Shown here: positions 1 to 8,134 of the stretch, piece after piece | Layout of the letters: every line of letters begins with the position of its first letter | Numbering within the stretch: the stretch's first letter is position 1 | From: Paenibacillus allorhizosphaerae | GTDB taxonomy: Bacteria; Bacillota; Bacilli; Paenibacillales; NBRC-103111 | Assembly: GCF_910594985.1 (NCBI RefSeq) | Contig: NZ_CAJVCE010000002.1 | Coordinates: 310,001 to 374,000 of the forward strand | DNA length: 64,000 nucleotides | Direction: 5' to 3' | The notes under the pieces: model-generated | The model's input: the letters and a program-made list of their open reading frames with translations, nothing else | The model's database searches: none | What the model was told of the DNA's origin: nothing | Position numbers and translations under genes: made by a program

Positions 1-926
1 GTGTAGCGGCGCGTTTTCAACCGGTCAAGCAGCCCTTCGACGACCGCGCCGCCGGTTAGCGGCGGCAGTTCTGCGATGGCCCGCCGAATCCGGTGTTCCA
101 AACCTTCGGTTACTTCGTGAAAGCCGGCGAGCTGCTCGGGCGAATGGTGCAGCAGCTGCAGCATCAGCGGGCGGGCAAACTTTTCCCAATTGATCGGGGC
201 CCGGCCTGCATTCCATTCACGTTCGAGAATCGAACGCGTGTAGTCGGGCACAAACGGTCCGATTCCTTCCAGCGTCTGCGCTTCGAACAGCAGCTTTCGT
301 ATGGCTGTGGCGCTTGCAATTTGCTTGTCCGTAATATTCAATTGATTGTACTCGGCCTTTGTACGCGTGATCGTTTGCGGGACGATGTCGCTCCCGAGCC
401 GGCGCAGCGCGATTAAGTAATGCAGGCCCAGCGTATTGTTGGGCCTCGCCAGCTCCTCCTCCCGCGCGCCGGGGACGAGCTGCGACACCGCGCGGCTGAA
501 GGCGGCGGGGTAAGCGGCGCCGCGCTTCAGCTCGCCTTGCAGCAGCAAGCGCAGATGTTCCGGCTCCTGCTGCAGCGCATCCGCCGCCGCATCAAGCCAG
601 CCGATGTCGCCGCTTTCGCTGCCGAAGCAGAGGTTGTCCACGACGCCGCATGCGTCAAGAGCGGACACGGCGCCGAAGGCGAACCATTCCGCAGGCTGCG
701 CGGAATAAGCGACCGGCAGCTCCAGCACAAGGTCTGCGCCCATGCGCAGCGCCATCTCGGCGCGAGCCCATTTATTCACGAGCGCGGGTTCGCCCCGCTG
801 CAAAAAATGTCCGCTCATGACGCAAATGGCAGCGTCGCAATTTGTTGTCTTCTTCGATTGTTGGTAATGATAGTAGTGACCGTTGTGCAGCGGATTGTAT
901 TCTACGATTAAACCGACCGTGCGCAT
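1..926 (-). CDS. tmcAL: tRNA(Met) cytidine acetate ligase TmcAL (YlbM), partial
   Basis: This gene runs off the left edge, so about 308 N-terminal codons are present and no stop is seen; the family is about 400 residues long. In B. subtilis TmcAL makes N4-acetylcytidine at the wobble base of elongator tRNA-Met from acetate and ATP. The minus-strand translation starts MRTVGLIVEYNPLHNGH, with the nucleotidyltransferase HxGH-type motif HNGH at residues 14-17. Further along are GHFLQRGEPALVNKWAR and a later NNTLGLHYL segment typical of YlbM. The ATG at 926-924 has a GGAGGAAC ribosome binding site just upstream. It is divergent from ylbN, as in other Bacillales. Confidence 0.9.
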   Translation of the reverse strand, partial: MRTVGLIVEYNPLHNGHYYHYQQSKKTTNCDAAICVMSGHFLQRGEPALVNKWARAEMALRMGADLVLELPVAYSAQPAEWFAFGAVSALDACGVVDNLCFGSESGDIGWLDAAADALQQEPEHLRLLLQGELKRGAAYPAAFSRAVSQLVPGAREEELARPNNTLGLHYLIALRRLGSDIVPQTITRTKAEYNQLNITDKQIASATAIRKLLFEAQTLEGIGPFVPDYTRSILEREWNAGRAPINWEKFARPLMLQLLHHSPEQLAGFHEVTEGLEHRIRRAIAELPPLTGGAVVEGLLDRLKTRRY

Positions 927-1003
927 ATGTTCCTCCGTACGACGAAATCCAGCGGTATTCACTGGCAATGGATTATTAATCACTATAGCATGAACTGAAA
1001 ATG

Positions 1004-1033
1004 TTGACAAAACAAAGCGAAAGTCGCTATAAT
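1004..1033 (+). promoter_or_regulatory. SigA-type promoter of ylbN-rpmF
   Basis: A perfect -35 TTGACA (1004-1009) and a perfect -10 TATAAT (1028-1033) are separated by 18 bp. They lie between the divergent tmcAL gene and ylbN, about 29 bp before the ylbN start codon. Confidence 0.85.
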
Positions 1034-1061
1034 AAAATTTGTTTGTTTGGGGTGATACGAC

Positions 1062-1595
1062 ATGCTTATACATTTGAAGGACGTCGCCGCGAAAGGCACG
1101 ATCCGGTTGGACGGAACGGAAGATTTGACCGGCGTTTTGCCGAAGAAGGGCAGTCTGCTCGATTTCGGTCCGCTGCGAATGCAGCTGGAAGCGCGGGATC
1201 AAGCGGGAATGGCGGAAATATCAGGCCAGCTCGAAATCGACGTGGAGCAAGCTTGTTCACGTTGTTTAGCTCCGGTACCGCAAAAGCTGACCATTCCGTT
1301 TCACGAAACATTCGTTAAGGGGGAAGAACCGGATCCGGACGCACTCGATATAGAGGCGGACGAGGACGATGGAGACGATTTTCTTTACGTCCAGGAGGAC
1401 CGGTTTGATCTCTTGCCCTATTTGGCGGAAAGCGTCATGCTGGCGCTCCCGTTCATACCGCTTTGCAGCAGTGATTGCCAGGGCCTGTGCCCCGTATGCG
1501 GCACAAACCGCAACGAACAGGCTTGCGGCTGTAAACAGGACAAGGTGGATCCGCGTCTGGCGGGACTGGCGGATTTTTTTAACAAGCAATCGTAA
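1062..1595 (+). CDS. ylbN: DUF177 family protein YlbN
   Basis: The 177-residue product belongs to the DUF177 (YceD/YlbN) family, which is nearly always encoded directly before rpmF. Members are linked to 23S rRNA or large-subunit biogenesis, but the molecular role is not settled. Cysteines near residues 66-69 (ACSRC) and a C-terminal cluster (CSSDCQGLCPVCG, then CGC) suggest metal binding. The central stretch (residues about 90-107) is highly acidic. The ATG at 1062 follows a GGGGTGA ribosome binding site. The gene shares the promoter at 1004-1033 with rpmF and begins a short two-gene unit ending at the terminator near 1858. Confidence 0.88.
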   Translation: MLIHLKDVAAKGTIRLDGTEDLTGVLPKKGSLLDFGPLRMQLEARDQAGMAEISGQLEIDVEQACSRCLAPVPQKLTIPFHETFVKGEEPDPDALDIEADEDDGDDFLYVQEDRFDLLPYLAESVMLALPFIPLCSSDCQGLCPVCGTNRNEQACGCKQDKVDPRLAGLADFFNKQS

Positions 1596-1628
1596 GTCGA
1601 TCGTGAATTCGTTGAAGGAGGTGGGAAT

Positions 1629-1802
1629 ATGGCAGTACCTCAAAGGAGAACATCCAAAACGCGCCGCGACAAGCGCCGGACTCACTTTAAATTGGTAGTA
1701 CCAGGCATGGTGAAATGTGACAACTGCGGAGAACCGAAATTGGCTCACCGTGTATGCAAGGTTTGCGGTCACTACAAAAAAAGAGAGATCATCACTCAGT
1801 AA
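1629..1802 (+). CDS. rpmF: 50S ribosomal protein L32
   Basis: The 57-residue protein L32 is a structural component of the large ribosomal subunit. It begins [17 protein letters not shown], the basic N-terminus of bacterial L32. It carries a zinc ribbon with CxxC pairs at C30/C33 and C43/C46, so this is the zinc-binding form. The ATG at 1629 follows a GGAGGTGG ribosome binding site 33 bp after ylbN. A terminator with eight T residues closes the unit at about 1858. Confidence 0.97.
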   Translation: MAVPQRRTSKTRRDKRRTHFKLVVPGMVKCDNCGEPKLAHRVCKVCGHYKKREIITQ

Positions 1803-1819
1803 TCATACCGGCCAAAGAG

Positions 1820-1858
1820 ATAGTGCCTTCATCGAACAGGTGAGGTGCTATTTTTTTT
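1820..1858 (+). terminator. Rho-independent terminator after rpmF
   Basis: The arms ATAGTGCCT (1820-1828) and AGGTGCTAT (1843-1851) pair over nine positions with two G-U pairs. They are followed by a run of eight T residues (1851-1858). It separates ylbN-rpmF from the fapR operon. Confidence 0.75.
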
Positions 1859-1894
1859 GCCGTGCCAAAGCTTCCATTTTTGATGGCAATCCAT

Positions 1895-1941
1895 TATACT
1901 ATCTCATATTACTTGGTCATAAGATGTAGTGTCAGGTACAT
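1895..1941 (+). promoter_or_regulatory. Candidate fapR promoter -10 and FapR operator
   Basis: A good -10 hexamer TATACT (1895-1900) has no strong -35. It is followed at 1924-1941 by an imperfect palindrome with arms ATGTA and TACAT around a GTGTCAGG centre. Read on the minus strand, its core contains TACCTG, which resembles the FapR box as I recall it. FapR is known to repress its own promoter until malonyl-CoA binds. Position just downstream of the -10 fits repression, but the match is partial (about 11-12 of 17). Confidence 0.4.
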
Positions 1942-1968
1942 GCTCTAAGCGATGGGACTTGCGCTATT

Positions 1969-2592
1969 ATGCCAACCAAAGGTGGTGCTTACGTCATCGA
2001 ACGCCTTCCCAAAAGACAGCGCCAGCAGCAGCTAACGAAAGCGATTGAAGAAAATCCTTTTATTACGGATGAAGAATTGACGCGGTTGTTTCAAGTCAGC
2101 ATCCAGACGATTCGTCTGGACCGGCTCGAGCTCGGTATACCGGAGCTCAGGGAACGGATGAAGCTGATGGCCGAGCAGTCGTATGATCAGGTGCGCTCAT
2201 TGCCGCTGCATGAAGTCATCGGCGACGTCATTGATCTTCAGCTGGACAAGAGCGGCATTTCCATGTTTGAAATTAAAGAAGAGCACGTGTTCTCCAGAAC
2301 GAAGATTGCACGCGGCCATCATATTTTCTCGCAAGCGAACTCGCTGGCGGTGGCGCTGATCAACGATCAGGTAGCGTTAACAGCCGCGGCGGACATCCGA
2401 TTCGTAAGGCAGGTCCGGCTTCAGGAAAAATGTATCGCCAAAGCATACGTACGCTCGATATCGAAAGGAAAAGCAAAAGTGGAAGTTTTTACTTACGTCG
2501 GGGATGAGATGGTTTTCCAAGGGAACTTTATTATTTATCATGCCAGCAAAGACCGTGGCGACGGAGGAGAGCTTCATGCGGATAGCGATTGA
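1969..2592 (+). CDS. fapR: Fatty-acid and phospholipid synthesis repressor FapR
   Basis: FapR represses fatty-acid and phospholipid genes and is released by malonyl-CoA. The N-terminal helix-turn-helix is visible in TDEELTRLFQVSIQTIRLD, and the hot-dog effector domain contains FSRTKIARGHHIFSQANSL and TAAADIRFVRQV. The start is uncertain. The only in-frame ATG is 1969, which has no convincing ribosome binding site. A strong AAAGGTGGTG (1978-1987) lies inside the reading frame, eight bases before an ATC codon at 1996 that begins the conserved ERLPKRQRQQQ segment. The gene overlaps plsX by 17 bp and heads the lipid operon. Confidence 0.93.
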   Translation: MPTKGGAYVIERLPKRQRQQQLTKAIEENPFITDEELTRLFQVSIQTIRLDRLELGIPELRERMKLMAEQSYDQVRSLPLHEVIGDVIDLQLDKSGISMFEIKEEHVFSRTKIARGHHIFSQANSLAVALINDQVALTAAADIRFVRQVRLQEKCIAKAYVRSISKGKAKVEVFTYVGDEMVFQGNFIIYHASKDRGDGGELHADSD

Positions 2593-3574
2593 TGCCATGG
2601 GTGGAGACCATGCTCCTTATGCGGTTGTGGAGGGAGCGATCGCCGCTGCCGAGGAATGGACCGATACGACGATCATTCTTGTCGGAGATACGGCGGTGAT
2701 CGAGCCGCTGCTTCAAGGGAAGAAGCTGAGCAATATCGAGCTTCGCCACGCCAGCGAGGTCATCGAGTCCGATGACGAACCGGTCAAAGCTGTAAGACGC
2801 AAAAAGGACGCGTCGATGGTGGTGGCCGGCCGGATGGTGAAGGAGCGGGAGGCGGACGCCATGATATCGGCGGGCAACACCGGCGCGCTCATGACGATCG
2901 GTACGCTTGTTGTCGGGCGGATCCAGGGAATCGAACGGGCGGCGCTTGCGCAGATGTTCCCGACGATCGACGGCGCCGGCGTATTGGTGCTCGACCTTGG
3001 CGCGAACGTGGATGCATCGCCGGAGCAGCTCGTCCAGTATGCGGTCCTGGGCAGCCTGTACCGCAGCAAGTTTCACGGGCTCGAGAAGCCTTCGGTCGGC
3101 TTGTTGAATATCGGTACCGAGGCGATGAAAGGCAACGAACTGACGAAAGCGGCCTTTCCGCTGCTGGAACAGGCACCGATTCATTTTGTCGGCAATGTAG
3201 AGTCGAGAGACGTACTGAGGAAGCCGTGCGACGTTATCGTATGCGACGGTTTTGCCGGCAACATTATGCTGAAGTCGGTGGAAGGCGCGGCCTCCGTCAT
3301 CATGTCCGAGCTGAAAAAGGAATTTATGCGCAATTTGCTGACCAAGCTGGCCGCAGCCGTTGTCAAGAAAGGCATGCTGCAAATGCGCAAAAAGATGGAC
3401 TACACGGAGCATGGAGCCGCTCCGCTGCTCGGCGTAAATGGATTAGTACTGAAGGGTCACGGTTCTTCGAACGGCTATGCATTCAAAAATGCGGTAAGGC
3501 AGGCGAGGATTGCGATTCGGAACGATTTGGTTCGCAGCATATCTTCGGAAATCAGCAACGGAAGTGAGATGTGA
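2576..3574 (+). CDS. plsX: Phosphate acyltransferase PlsX
   Basis: PlsX converts acyl-ACP to acyl-phosphate, the donor for PlsY in phosphatidic acid synthesis; it is a peripheral membrane enzyme. The product is 332 residues, the usual length. It starts MRIAIDAMGGDHAP, the family hallmark, and has SAGNTGALM near residues 95-105 and NIGTEAMKGNE further on. The ATG at 2576 has a GGAGGAG ribosome binding site. It overlaps the end of fapR, which suggests translational coupling, and is followed by fabH after 4 bp. Confidence 0.97.
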   Translation: MRIAIDAMGGDHAPYAVVEGAIAAAEEWTDTTIILVGDTAVIEPLLQGKKLSNIELRHASEVIESDDEPVKAVRRKKDASMVVAGRMVKEREADAMISAGNTGALMTIGTLVVGRIQGIERAALAQMFPTIDGAGVLVLDLGANVDASPEQLVQYAVLGSLYRSKFHGLEKPSVGLLNIGTEAMKGNELTKAAFPLLEQAPIHFVGNVESRDVLRKPCDVIVCDGFAGNIMLKSVEGAASVIMSELKKEFMRNLLTKLAAAVVKKGMLQMRKKMDYTEHGAAPLLGVNGLVLKGHGSSNGYAFKNAVRQARIAIRNDLVRSISSEISNGSEM

Positions 3575-3578
3575 CTTT

Positions 3579-4565
3579 ATGAGTTTACAAGCGGTAGGCG
3601 TTCTTGGAACCGGCAAGTATGTGCCGGAAAGGGTGCTGACCAATCACGACTTGGAGAACATGGTAGACACGAACGACGAGTGGATTGTCACACGGACGGG
3701 AATTCGCGAGAGACGGATCGCATCCCCGGAACAAGCGTCCTCCGATCTGGCATACGAGGCTTCGAAAATTGCGCTCAATAAGGCGGGGATCGCTCCGGAA
3801 GAGATCGACTTGATCATCGTGGCCACCATCACGCCCGATATGTCGTTTCCTTCGACGGCCTGCATCCTGCAGGACAAGCTCGGCGCGAAAAAAGCGGCGG
3901 CGTTCGATCTTTCGGCGGCTTGCTCGGGGTTCATCTACAGTTTGGCGAACGCGACGAATTTCATTGCTACCGGCACTTATAAATACGCATTGGTTGTAGG
4001 CGCGGAATGTTTGTCGAAAATTACGGATTACACCGACCGCAACACTTGCATCTTATTCGGCGATGGCGCCGGCGCGGTAGTATTGGGTCCGGTAGCGGAA
4101 GGCAGAGGCTTCAAGTCGTTCGAGCTCGGGGCCGACGGCACCGGGGGCGATCTGCTGAAGATTGCCGGAGGCGGATCGCGCTGTCCGGCCTCGCCTCAAA
4201 GCCTCGAAGGCAAGCAGCATTTCATTTACATGGCCGGTGCCGAGGTGTTCAAGTTTGCCGTGCGCATTATGGGCAGCGCAGCCGAGGACGCGCTCCGGAA
4301 AGCAGGGATCGCGAAGTCCGAGGTCGATTTGCTCGTGCCGCATCAGGCGAATATTCGCATCATTCAATCGGCGCTGCAGCGGCTTGATCTGAGCGAAGAC
4401 AAATGTATGATCAACCTGGACAAATACGGCAACGTATCGGCGGCATCGATTCCGATTGCGCTGGCGGAAGCCGACGAAGAAGGTCGCGTGAAGGAAGGCG
4501 ACTGCATAGTGCTTGTCGGCTTCGGCGGCGGACTGACCTGGGGTGCATCGGTATTGATTTGGTAA
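3579..4565 (+). CDS. fabH: Beta-ketoacyl-ACP synthase III
   Basis: FabH condenses acyl-CoA primers with malonyl-ACP and starts fatty-acid chains; in Bacillales it selects branched-chain primers. The 328-residue product has the catalytic triad: Cys115 in AACSGF, His in PHQANIR and Asn in GNVSAAS. It ends with the conserved GFGGGLTWG. The ATG at 3579 lies 4 bp after the plsX stop and gives the normal length. The upstream frame extension has no ribosome binding site. It belongs to the fapR-plsX-fabHDG operon. Confidence 0.97.
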   Translation: MSLQAVGVLGTGKYVPERVLTNHDLENMVDTNDEWIVTRTGIRERRIASPEQASSDLAYEASKIALNKAGIAPEEIDLIIVATITPDMSFPSTACILQDKLGAKKAAAFDLSAACSGFIYSLANATNFIATGTYKYALVVGAECLSKITDYTDRNTCILFGDGAGAVVLGPVAEGRGFKSFELGADGTGGDLLKIAGGGSRCPASPQSLEGKQHFIYMAGAEVFKFAVRIMGSAAEDALRKAGIAKSEVDLLVPHQANIRIIQSALQRLDLSEDKCMINLDKYGNVSAASIPIALAEADEEGRVKEGDCIVLVGFGGGLTWGASVLIW

Positions 4566-4595
4566 TATTACGGAGTTGGAAGGAGCGGTACCTTC

Positions 4596-5537
4596 ATGGG
4601 AAAAACGGCATTTGTCTTCCCCGGACAAGGGGCTCAAGCCGTCGGCATGGGCAAAGACATTTATGACGCGGACAACAGCGCCCGGCACATTTTTGAATCG
4701 GCCGATGCGGCGCTCGGATTCGATTTGAGTCAAATCATATTCGACGGTCCGGATGACGAATTGAAGAAGACCTACAATACGCAGCCGGCGCTGCTAACTG
4801 CGAGCATCGCTTATCTGGAGCTGTTCCGCGCCCGTTTCGGCATCTCGCCGGATTATGTGGCGGGTCACAGCCTGGGCGAGTACAGCGCGCTGGTAGCGGC
4901 GGGCGTGCTCCGCTTCGAGGATGCGGTGCGTACCGTTCGCGCCCGAGGCGAGTTTATGGAGCAGGCGGTGCCCGGCGGACAAGGCGCAATGGCGGCGGTG
5001 CTGGGCGCAGAACGCGAAGCGCTGCAAGCGCTGTGCGCGGCGGTTAGCCGGGAAGGCGCGGTCGTGGAGCTTGCCAACCTGAATTGCCCGGGACAAATCG
5101 TCGTTTCCGGCAGCAAGGAAGGCGTACAGGCTATCGTGGAGCGTGGGAAAGAAGCCGGAGCCAAGCGGGTCATTCCGCTTGAAGTTAGCGGGCCGTTCCA
5201 TTCTTCTCTGATGAAGCCAGCTTCCGACCGGCTTGCCGGCGTTCTTGCGAAAGTGGGCATGGAGCCTGCATCCATGCCGGTCGTCGCGAACGTCACGGCC
5301 CTTCCGGTGCAGGAGCCGGATGCGATACGACGCTTGCTCGTCGAGCAAGTAAGCTCTTCCGTTCTGTGGGAAGATAGTGTAGCCTGGCTCATTGAACAGG
5401 GCGTCGATACGTTCGTCGAGTTTGGCTCGGGAACCGTGCTTGCCGGGCTGATCAAGAAAATCGACCGCAATGTGAAAGTGTATTCAGTGAACAGTCTGGA
5501 AGCTCTGGACAAATTCCAAAACGAAACAGCGGTGTAA
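4596..5537 (+). CDS. fabD: Malonyl-CoA:ACP transacylase
   Basis: FabD loads malonate from CoA onto ACP, giving the extender unit for FabH and FabF. The 313-residue product starts MGKTAFVFPGQGAQ. It has the nucleophile Ser92 in the GHSLGEY elbow and the His in GPFHSSLM. The ATG follows a GGAAGGAGCGG ribosome binding site 30 bp after fabH. Length and motifs are normal for the family. Confidence 0.97.
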   Translation: MGKTAFVFPGQGAQAVGMGKDIYDADNSARHIFESADAALGFDLSQIIFDGPDDELKKTYNTQPALLTASIAYLELFRARFGISPDYVAGHSLGEYSALVAAGVLRFEDAVRTVRARGEFMEQAVPGGQGAMAAVLGAEREALQALCAAVSREGAVVELANLNCPGQIVVSGSKEGVQAIVERGKEAGAKRVIPLEVSGPFHSSLMKPASDRLAGVLAKVGMEPASMPVVANVTALPVQEPDAIRRLLVEQVSSSVLWEDSVAWLIEQGVDTFVEFGSGTVLAGLIKKIDRNVKVYSVNSLEALDKFQNETAV

Positions 5538-5573
5538 GCTGAAGCACATTACTCATGGGAGGTAGATCTACGT

Positions 5574-6314
5574 ATGCTAACCGGGAAAGTAGCGCTTGTT
5601 ACCGGCGCTTCCAGAGGCATTGGCCGATCGATTGCGTTAACGCTCGCCGAAGCGGGGGCGGATGTCGTCGTGAATTACGCAGGCAGCGAAGCGTCGGCTG
5701 CAGAAGTCGTGCAGGCGATTGAAGCGATGGGACGCAAGTCGTTCAAAGTGAAGGCGAACGTCGGTTCCTCGCAGGAAGTCGAAGATATGTTCAAGCATGT
5801 GATGGAGACGTTCGGCCGGATCGATATTTTGGTGAATAACGCCGGCATCACGAGGGACAACCTGATCATGCGCATGAAGGAAGAAGAGTTCGACCAAGTC
5901 ATCGAGACGAACCTGAAGGGCGTTTTCAACTGCGTCAAAGCGGCCACCCGGCCGATGATGAAGCAGCGCTCCGGGCGCATCATTAACATTTCTTCCGTCG
6001 TCGGTGCGCTCGGCAACCCGGGCCAGGCGAACTATGTGGCGGCCAAAGCGGGCGTCATCGGCATGACGAAAGCGGCTGCTAAAGAACTGGCTTCCCGCGG
6101 CATCACCGTCAATTGCGTGGCGCCCGGCTTTATCGAGACGGATATGACCGACAAACTGTCGGAAGAGCTGCGCGCGCAGCTGCAGCAGCAAATTCCGCTA
6201 GCCCGGCTCGGTCAGCCTGAAGATATCGCCAAGGCGGTTCGCTTCCTGGCCTCCGACGACGCTTCATACATGACAGGCCAAACGATTCATGTGGACGGCG
6301 GCATGTATATGTAA
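5574..6314 (+). CDS. fabG: 3-oxoacyl-ACP reductase
   Basis: FabG is the NADPH-dependent ketoacyl-ACP reductase of type II fatty-acid synthesis. The 246-residue short-chain dehydrogenase has the cofactor motif TGASRGIG, the NNAG motif and the active-site residues Ser in INISSVVG and Tyr-Lys in YVAAKAG. The C-terminus VDGGMYM is typical. A GGGAGGTAG ribosome binding site precedes the ATG at 5574. It is the last gene before a 166 bp gap with the acpP promoter. Confidence 0.96.
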   Translation: MLTGKVALVTGASRGIGRSIALTLAEAGADVVVNYAGSEASAAEVVQAIEAMGRKSFKVKANVGSSQEVEDMFKHVMETFGRIDILVNNAGITRDNLIMRMKEEEFDQVIETNLKGVFNCVKAATRPMMKQRSGRIINISSVVGALGNPGQANYVAAKAGVIGMTKAAAKELASRGITVNCVAPGFIETDMTDKLSEELRAQLQQQIPLARLGQPEDIAKAVRFLASDDASYMTGQTIHVDGGMYM

Positions 6315-6430
6315 TCCCCCGGCAGGCAACAATGGCGAGGAGCTGATCTCCGGCCGCTTGCCGAAGTTGAGCGTGAAAAAGCCCGAAAATTCACAATCAT
6401 TGTTTTTTTACGCGGGCCTGCGGATGGCTA

Positions 6431-6459
6431 TGGCAATTTGTCCATAAGTTAAGTATAAT
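6431..6459 (+). promoter_or_regulatory. Candidate acpP promoter
   Basis: A perfect -10 TATAAT (6454-6459) sits 21 bp before the start codon, with a poor -35 TGGCAA (6431-6436) at 17 bp spacing. A separate promoter would let ACP, needed in large amounts, be made above the level of the upstream operon. The remainder of the 6315-6480 gap holds no clear terminator. Confidence 0.5.
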
Positions 6460-6480
6460 ACCAAAGAGGAGGTGAACCGG

Positions 6481-6714
6481 ATGTCCGATATTTTGGATCG
6501 CGTGAAACGAATCGTCGTAGACCGCTTAGGCGTTGACGAGGCGGAAGTGACCCTTGAGGCTAATTTTAAGGATGACTTAGGTGCCGATTCTCTCGATGTA
6601 GTCGAGTTGGTTATGGAATTGGAAGATGAGTTTGATATGGAAATCTCTGACGAAGACGCAGAGAAAATCGCTACGGTAGGTCAAGTAGTTGAGTACATAA
6701 AATCTCATACGTAA
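6481..6714 (+). CDS. acpP: Acyl carrier protein
   Basis: ACP carries growing acyl chains on a 4'-phosphopantetheine arm. The 77-residue acidic protein has the attachment site Ser37 in [12 protein letters not shown]. The ATG at 6481 is preceded by a near-perfect AGAGGAGGTGA ribosome binding site; an upstream GTG at 6472 lies inside that site and is not the start. It is placed between fabG and fabF. A strong hairpin follows the stop codon. Confidence 0.97.
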   Translation: MSDILDRVKRIVVDRLGVDEAEVTLEANFKDDLGADSLDVVELVMELEDEFDMEISDEDAEKIATVGQVVEYIKSHT

Positions 6715-6722
6715 TGTTGGCT

Positions 6723-6751
6723 AAGTCCCGTTTCTTCAAAAAACGGGACTT
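6723..6751 (+). terminator. Perfect 11-bp hairpin between acpP and fabF
   Basis: The arms AAGTCCCGTTT (6723-6733) and AAACGGGACTT (6741-6751) are perfectly complementary with a 7-base loop. There is no T tract after the stem, so it is a weak terminator at best. An mRNA end or processing site that sets acpP above fabF is as likely. Confidence 0.5.
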
Positions 6752-6802
6752 ATCTCCATTCCTAAGCGGAAAAGATTGTTTATTTAATAGAGGTGGGCTA
6801 AA

Positions 6803-8041
6803 GTGAAGCAAAGAGTCGTTATTACGGGGCTTGGCGTCATGTCTGCACTCGGACGCGACCATGAAACGTTCTGGGGCAGTTTGATGGAAGGCCGTTCCGG
6901 CGTCAGCCTGATCGAGTCCTTCGACGTCAGCGAATATCCTACCCGCATTGCTGCGGAAGTGAAAGATTTTAATCCTGAGGATTACTTCGATAAGAAGGAA
7001 GCCCGGCGGATGGACCGTTTCGTCCAATTTGCCGTCGCGTCAACCATCATGGCGCTGAAGGATGCCGGTTTGAATGTGAAAGAAGATACCGATCCCGAAC
7101 GGGTAGGCGTCTATGTCGGTTCAGGCATCGGCGGCTTGTCGACATGGGAAGAACAGCATAAGATTTTGCTTGAAAAAGGGCCGAAACGCGTAAGCCCGTT
7201 TTTTATCCCGATGATGATCGCCAATATGGCCTCCGGGCAAATCTCCATGCTGACCGGCGCCAAAGGCCCCAACAGCACGGCGGTGACCGCTTGTGCGACC
7301 GGAACGCATTCCATCGGCGATGCCTTCAAGACGATTATGCACGGCGATGCCGACGTGATGATCTGCGGCGGCGCCGAAGCGACGATCTCACCGACAGGCG
7401 TAGCCGGTTTCTGCGCGCTTCGCGCGATGTCGACACGCAACGAGGAGCCGGAGAAAGCCAGCCGGCCGTTCGATACCGATCGCGACGGCTTTGTCATGGG
7501 CGAAGGTGCGGGCATCCTCATTTTGGAATCGCTTGAGCATGCACGGAAAAGGGGCGCCCGCATTTACGGCGAGGTGATCGGCTACGGGATGAGCGGGGAT
7601 GCGCATCATATGACCGATCCCGATCCGGACGGCGCTGCGCGCTGTATGGTGAAAGCGGTAAAAGACGCAGGCATCGCCTTTGAAGACATCGACTACATCA
7701 ATGCGCACGGCACGTCGACGCCGATCGGCGATAAATCGGAGACGACGGCGATCAAGAAGGCGTTCGGCGACCACGCTTACAAGCTGGCCGTTTCGTCGAC
7801 AAAGTCGATGACAGGCCATCTGCTCGGTGCCGCAGGCGGCGTGGAAGCGCTGATCTGTGCGCTGGCATTGAAGAACGGCATTATCCCGCCGACGATCAAT
7901 CTCGACAACCAGGATCCGGAGTGCGATTTGGATTACGTGCCGAATACGCCGCGACAAGCCGATCTTCGTATCGCCATGTCCAACTCCTTCGGTTTCGGCG
8001 GACATAACGCGACGATCATCATGAAGAAATTCGAGGAATAA
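6803..8041 (+). CDS. fabF: Beta-ketoacyl-ACP synthase II
   Basis: FabF performs the elongating condensation of acyl-ACP with malonyl-ACP. The 412-residue product has the nucleophile Cys164 in TACATGTHS and the two catalytic His residues in [11 protein letters not shown] and [11 protein letters not shown]. The GTG start at 6803 follows an AGAGGTGGG ribosome binding site. In B. subtilis fabF lies elsewhere in the genome; here it is adjacent to acpP, completing a compact elongation cassette before rnc. Confidence 0.97.
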   Translation: MKQRVVITGLGVMSALGRDHETFWGSLMEGRSGVSLIESFDVSEYPTRIAAEVKDFNPEDYFDKKEARRMDRFVQFAVASTIMALKDAGLNVKEDTDPERVGVYVGSGIGGLSTWEEQHKILLEKGPKRVSPFFIPMMIANMASGQISMLTGAKGPNSTAVTACATGTHSIGDAFKTIMHGDADVMICGGAEATISPTGVAGFCALRAMSTRNEEPEKASRPFDTDRDGFVMGEGAGILILESLEHARKRGARIYGEVIGYGMSGDAHHMTDPDPDGAARCMVKAVKDAGIAFEDIDYINAHGTSTPIGDKSETTAIKKAFGDHAYKLAVSSTKSMTGHLLGAAGGVEALICALALKNGIIPPTINLDNQDPECDLDYVPNTPRQADLRIAMSNSFGFGGHNATIIMKKFEE

Positions 8042-8072
8042 CGGGCTGGTCATACGTTTATACTAAAATATT

Positions 8073-8108
8073 GCTTGATTCATGGGGACCGAACTCCGTG
8101 AATCAAGC
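8073..8108 (+). promoter_or_regulatory. Long hairpin in the leader of rnc
   Basis: The arms GCTTGATTCA (8073-8082) and TGAATCAAGC (8099-8108) pair perfectly. The stem continues inward for five more pairs (two G-U) to an ACCGAA loop, giving about 15 pairs. No T tract follows. It ends 26 bp before the start of the RNase III gene and could be a double-stranded processing site rather than a terminator. Confidence 0.55.
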
Positions 8109-8134
8109 CAACCGCTTACATGTAGGTGATATGC

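Noticed and set aside
2531..3412. 293-codon minus-strand frame opposite plsX
   Set aside because: Shadow of plsX; composition rich in His/Arg/Leu without motifs.
6315..6480. Terminator between fabG and acpP
   Set aside because: GCCCG/CGGGC arms and a T run exist, but the T run lies inside the loop and no proper stem precedes it.
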